Shown here one piece after another: positions 62,023 through 64,000 of a stretch of 64,000 nucleotides of DNA. Both the position numbers and the translations under genes were made by a program. Origin of the DNA: CAVQCT01 sp964371785. GTDB taxonomy: Bacteria; Zixibacteria; MSB-5A5; GN15; FEB-12. Position 1 is the first letter of the stretch, and each line of letters opens with the position of its first letter. Below the pieces are notes generated by a model, which was given only the letters and a program-made list of their open reading frames with translations, was not told the origin of the DNA and did not search any database. Location: assembly GCA_964371785.1 (NCBI GenBank), contig CAYJOL010000005.1, forward strand, positions 62,001 to 126,000, written 5' to 3'.

Positions 62023-63435
62023 TCAAACATCGTAGTACAAATCGAACTCATACGGAGTCGGCCGAACCCGAATCTCCATTACCTCTTTGCGCTTTATCTT
62101 TGTCCAGTTCTCCAGCAGGTCTTCCGTAAACACTCCACCCTGCACGAGATAATCGTGGTCTTCCTCCAGAGCGTTTAATGCCTTATTCAAAGACGTAGGC
62201 AGTTGGTGTATTTTCGTCAGCTCCTTGGGCGTCAGTTCGTCGAGATTCCGGTCGAAGGGAATACCCGGATCGATCTTATTCTTGATGCCGTCGATACCAG
62301 CCATCAACATCGCCGCGAATGAAAGATAAGGATTCATGGTTCCATCGGGCGGCCGAAATTCAAAGCGCATCGTCTTGGGATCGCGCTGATAACCAGGGAT
62401 TCTGATACAGGCGGTCCGGTTGCCTACTGAGTAGGTTCCGGCGACCGGAGCCTCGAAACCCGGGACCAGACGCTTGAAAGAATTGGTCGACGGGTTGGTG
62501 AACGCCAGCAGGGAATCAACATGTTTCAGGATGCCGCCGATGTAGTTCAGACCGATCTTTGAAAATCTCGCCGGTCCTTTGGCGTCGAAAAACATTGATC
62601 CTTTGGCATCGGCCAGATACTGGTGTACATGCAAGCCCGATCCCGGTTCGTTGAACAGCGGCTTGGGCATAAACGTGGCGGATTTGTTGTTGCGGAAGCA
62701 GTGATTCTTGACGAAATACTTCACCTGCATGCTCTGATCGGCCATCTTCAACAACGGGGCAAACTTGATTTCGATCTCATGCTGACCGGCCGACCCGACT
62801 TCGTGATGATGGTACTTCAATTCAATCCCGACTTCAGCTATCATGGACGCGATTTCCGAGCGAAGATTGAACGCCCGGTCCATCGGGGGCGCGGCATGAT
62901 ATCCCCGCTTGTACTGAATTTTGTACCCGAGGTTTTCCTCGTCCATACCGGCGTTCCACTCGGCTTCCATTGAATCCAGATAGTAGAACGCCTGATCGGG
63001 GCCCTGGTAGAAATTCACCTTGTCGAACAGATAGAATTCGAATTCCGGTCCGATCACCGCCTTGACTCCCGGTTTCACCTTGGCGAGGTATTTCTCCGCA
63101 TCGGCGGCCACCCGGCGCGGATTACGCGAATAGGGCAGGATTTCATCCGCGGCATCCATAATGTCACAGATGAATGAGAGCGTCGGCCGATCAAAGAACG
63201 GGTCTACAAACACGGACGATGCATCCGGCAACGCGATCATGTCGCCCCGCTCGATCGACGAGAAGCCCGGCATCGAAGAGCCGTCGACTCCCACACCGGT
63301 GATAAAGAGGCTTTCGGTTAACGACGAAACAGGCAAGGTGATGTGATGCCACAGACCGATCAGGTCCGTGAATTTGAGGTCGATAAACTCGATCTGTTTA
63401 TCTTTAGCCAATTTGGCCAATTTCCCAAGGGCCAT
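62023..63435 (-). CDS. glnA: Type I glutamine synthetase
   Basis: Makes glutamine from glutamate, ammonia and ATP. The 470 residues match the dodecameric GSI-beta length, with GVGVDGSSMPGFSSIERGDM, AVIGPEFEFYLFDK, the metal-site HHHEVGSAGQHEIEIKFAPL, GSGLHVHQYL, NSFKRLVPGFEAPV and RFEFRPPDGTMNPYLSFAAM. The adenylylation loop reads RNLDELTPKE where regulated enzymes have NLYDLPPEE, so the modifiable Tyr is absent and control by adenylylation is unlikely. The ATG at 63435 lies 28 nt from a CRP-type palindrome in the upstream region. Confidence 0.97.
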   Translation of the reverse strand: MALGKLAKLAKDKQIEFIDLKFTDLIGLWHHITLPVSSLTESLFITGVGVDGSSMPGFSSIERGDMIALPDASSVFVDPFFDRPTLSFICDIMDAADEILPYSRNPRRVAADAEKYLAKVKPGVKAVIGPEFEFYLFDKVNFYQGPDQAFYYLDSMEAEWNAGMDEENLGYKIQYKRGYHAAPPMDRAFNLRSEIASMIAEVGIELKYHHHEVGSAGQHEIEIKFAPLLKMADQSMQVKYFVKNHCFRNNKSATFMPKPLFNEPGSGLHVHQYLADAKGSMFFDAKGPARFSKIGLNYIGGILKHVDSLLAFTNPSTNSFKRLVPGFEAPVAGTYSVGNRTACIRIPGYQRDPKTMRFEFRPPDGTMNPYLSFAAMLMAGIDGIKNKIDPGIPFDRNLDELTPKELTKIHQLPTSLNKALNALEEDHDYLVQGGVFTEDLLENWTKIKRKEVMEIRVRPTPYEFDLYYDV

Positions 63436-63462
63436 GATATCCTCTCAATGACTATCTGCTAT

Positions 63463-63478
63463 TGTGACAATTTTCACA
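63463..63478. promoter_or_regulatory. CRP/FNR-family type palindrome upstream of glnA
   Basis: TGTGA-CAATTT-TCACA, an exact match to the TGTGA-N6-TCACA half-site pattern bound by CRP-type regulators, 28-43 nt before the glnA start codon. A possible -10 (TACATT or CATTAT on the minus strand) lies just upstream of it. Regulator and sign of control are unknown. Confidence 0.55.
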
Positions 63479-63673
63479 TAATGTACAGTTTTTTGTCATA
63501 GGCGCAAGGAAATCTTATGCGACGCCGGGGTTGACTACAAAGGCTCAGGGCATCCGATCCGTGGTGCGCTATATCGCTTGGAACAGTGTATTCGCACGGT
63601 AAGCTTTCCTGTCAAGCAGACAATTCATAAGTAGTGTTCTTGTTGGAAACCATTGGCGACCTCACGGTAAAGC

Positions 63674-64000
63674 TTAGCCAGTTGCCTGCTTATGCTTAAG
63701 GCTCCGTGAGGCCAGCGCCGCACACGCGCCGTTGAGGACAAACACGTAGGCTACAAAAGCAGTATTTTCAAAGTTGTAGATTTGAACCGACAGAAAACTT
63801 ATTCCGAAGCCGAATGTGCTGATAGCGTAGGCGATCCAGCTCTCGGAATGAGGATGGCGATACGACTTGATAAGGGTCGGTATGCTCGCCAGCATATCGG
63901 CCAGCAGCGAAAACAGGAGGGCCAGGTTCGGATTGTCGGTAATTGCCCAAAGGATGATGCCGATGATGGCTGCTGCCATCAGGTAGTAGTCGCGCGGTTC
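63674..64000 (-). CDS. Integral membrane protein, C-terminal part (runs off the window)
   Basis: The frame is open to the end of the window (EPRDYYLM at its start), so only the last 109 residues are seen. They form three or four membrane helices: AAAIIGIILWAITDN, LALLFSLLADMLASIPTLIKS, the PHSESWIAYAISTFGFGISF turn and helix, and VAYVFVLNGACAALASRSL. The short helices with a Pro-containing turn are reminiscent of PQ-loop/SWEET-like small transporters, but I do not assign a family. It is the gene upstream of glnA on the same strand, 238 nt away. Confidence 0.7.
   Translation of the reverse strand, partial: EPRDYYLMAAAIIGIILWAITDNPNLALLFSLLADMLASIPTLIKSYRHPHSESWIAYAISTFGFGISFLSVQIYNFENTAFVAYVFVLNGACAALASRSLKHKQATG

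Overview
The window is a densely packed bacterial chromosome segment. Almost everything is transcribed leftward (minus strand), with many 1-40 nt gene overlaps. Outer-membrane biogenesis genes (lptD, bamD, lolA, a porin-like barrel) and diaminopimelate-type peptidoglycan enzymes mark a diderm, Gram-negative cell. The large lptD, the gene order and the protein style suggest a member of the FCB/Zixibacteria-like lineages. That placement is an impression from the sequence, not a measured phylogeny.

Layout: (1) 1-10.8 kb, translation and RNA operon read right to left: proS, rimP, nusA, infB, DUF503, rbfA, DHH phosphoesterase, truB, ribF, rpsO, pnp (cut by the window edge). (2) 10.9-13.8 kb, accessory stretch: tRNA-Arg(CCG), a low-GC orphan gene on the plus strand, two different inverted-repeat elements and a secreted DUF1028-TPR protein. 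(3) 13.8-17.9 kb, peptidoglycan turnover operon: NlpC/P60 endopeptidase, L-Ala-D/L-Glu epimerase, N-acetylmuramoyl-alanine amidase, small membrane protein. (4) 17.9-21.8 kb: aminotransferase, transketolase, coaE. (5) 22-31.8 kb: OM barrel gene behind its own promoter, and a tight run ftsK-lolA-rimO-slt-bamD-nadD-polA. (6) 32-39.2 kb: HU with promoter and terminator, lptD, alaX-type editing protein, FAH-family protein, MATE transporter. (7) 39.3-46.3 kb: complete shikimate operon (DAHP synthase, aroA, aroE, aroK, aroB, aroQ) followed by a metallopeptidase lipoprotein. (8) 46.4-56.9 kb: tryptophan operon led by a DapF-like protein that lacks both catalytic cysteines, then trpE, trpG, trpD, an MFS transporter, trpC, trpF, trpB, trpA and argS. 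(9) 57-58.2 kb: LysN/KAT-like aminotransferase with a strong terminator. (10) 58.7-64 kb: exported double-YHS metal-type protein divergent from an NtrB/NtrC-like two-component system, then glnA with a CRP-type palindrome in its leader, and a partial membrane protein.

Regions 7 and 8 lie end to end and together run from phosphoenolpyruvate plus erythrose-4-phosphate (made by the transketolase at 19-21 kb) to chorismate and tryptophan. The most unusual points are the Ser/Ser DapF homologue at the head of the trp operon, the MFS gene inside that operon, promoters placed so close to start codons that leaderless mRNAs are likely, frequent TTG/GTG starts, and the accessory gene beside tRNA-Arg. No CRISPR array, transposase or phage gene was seen.
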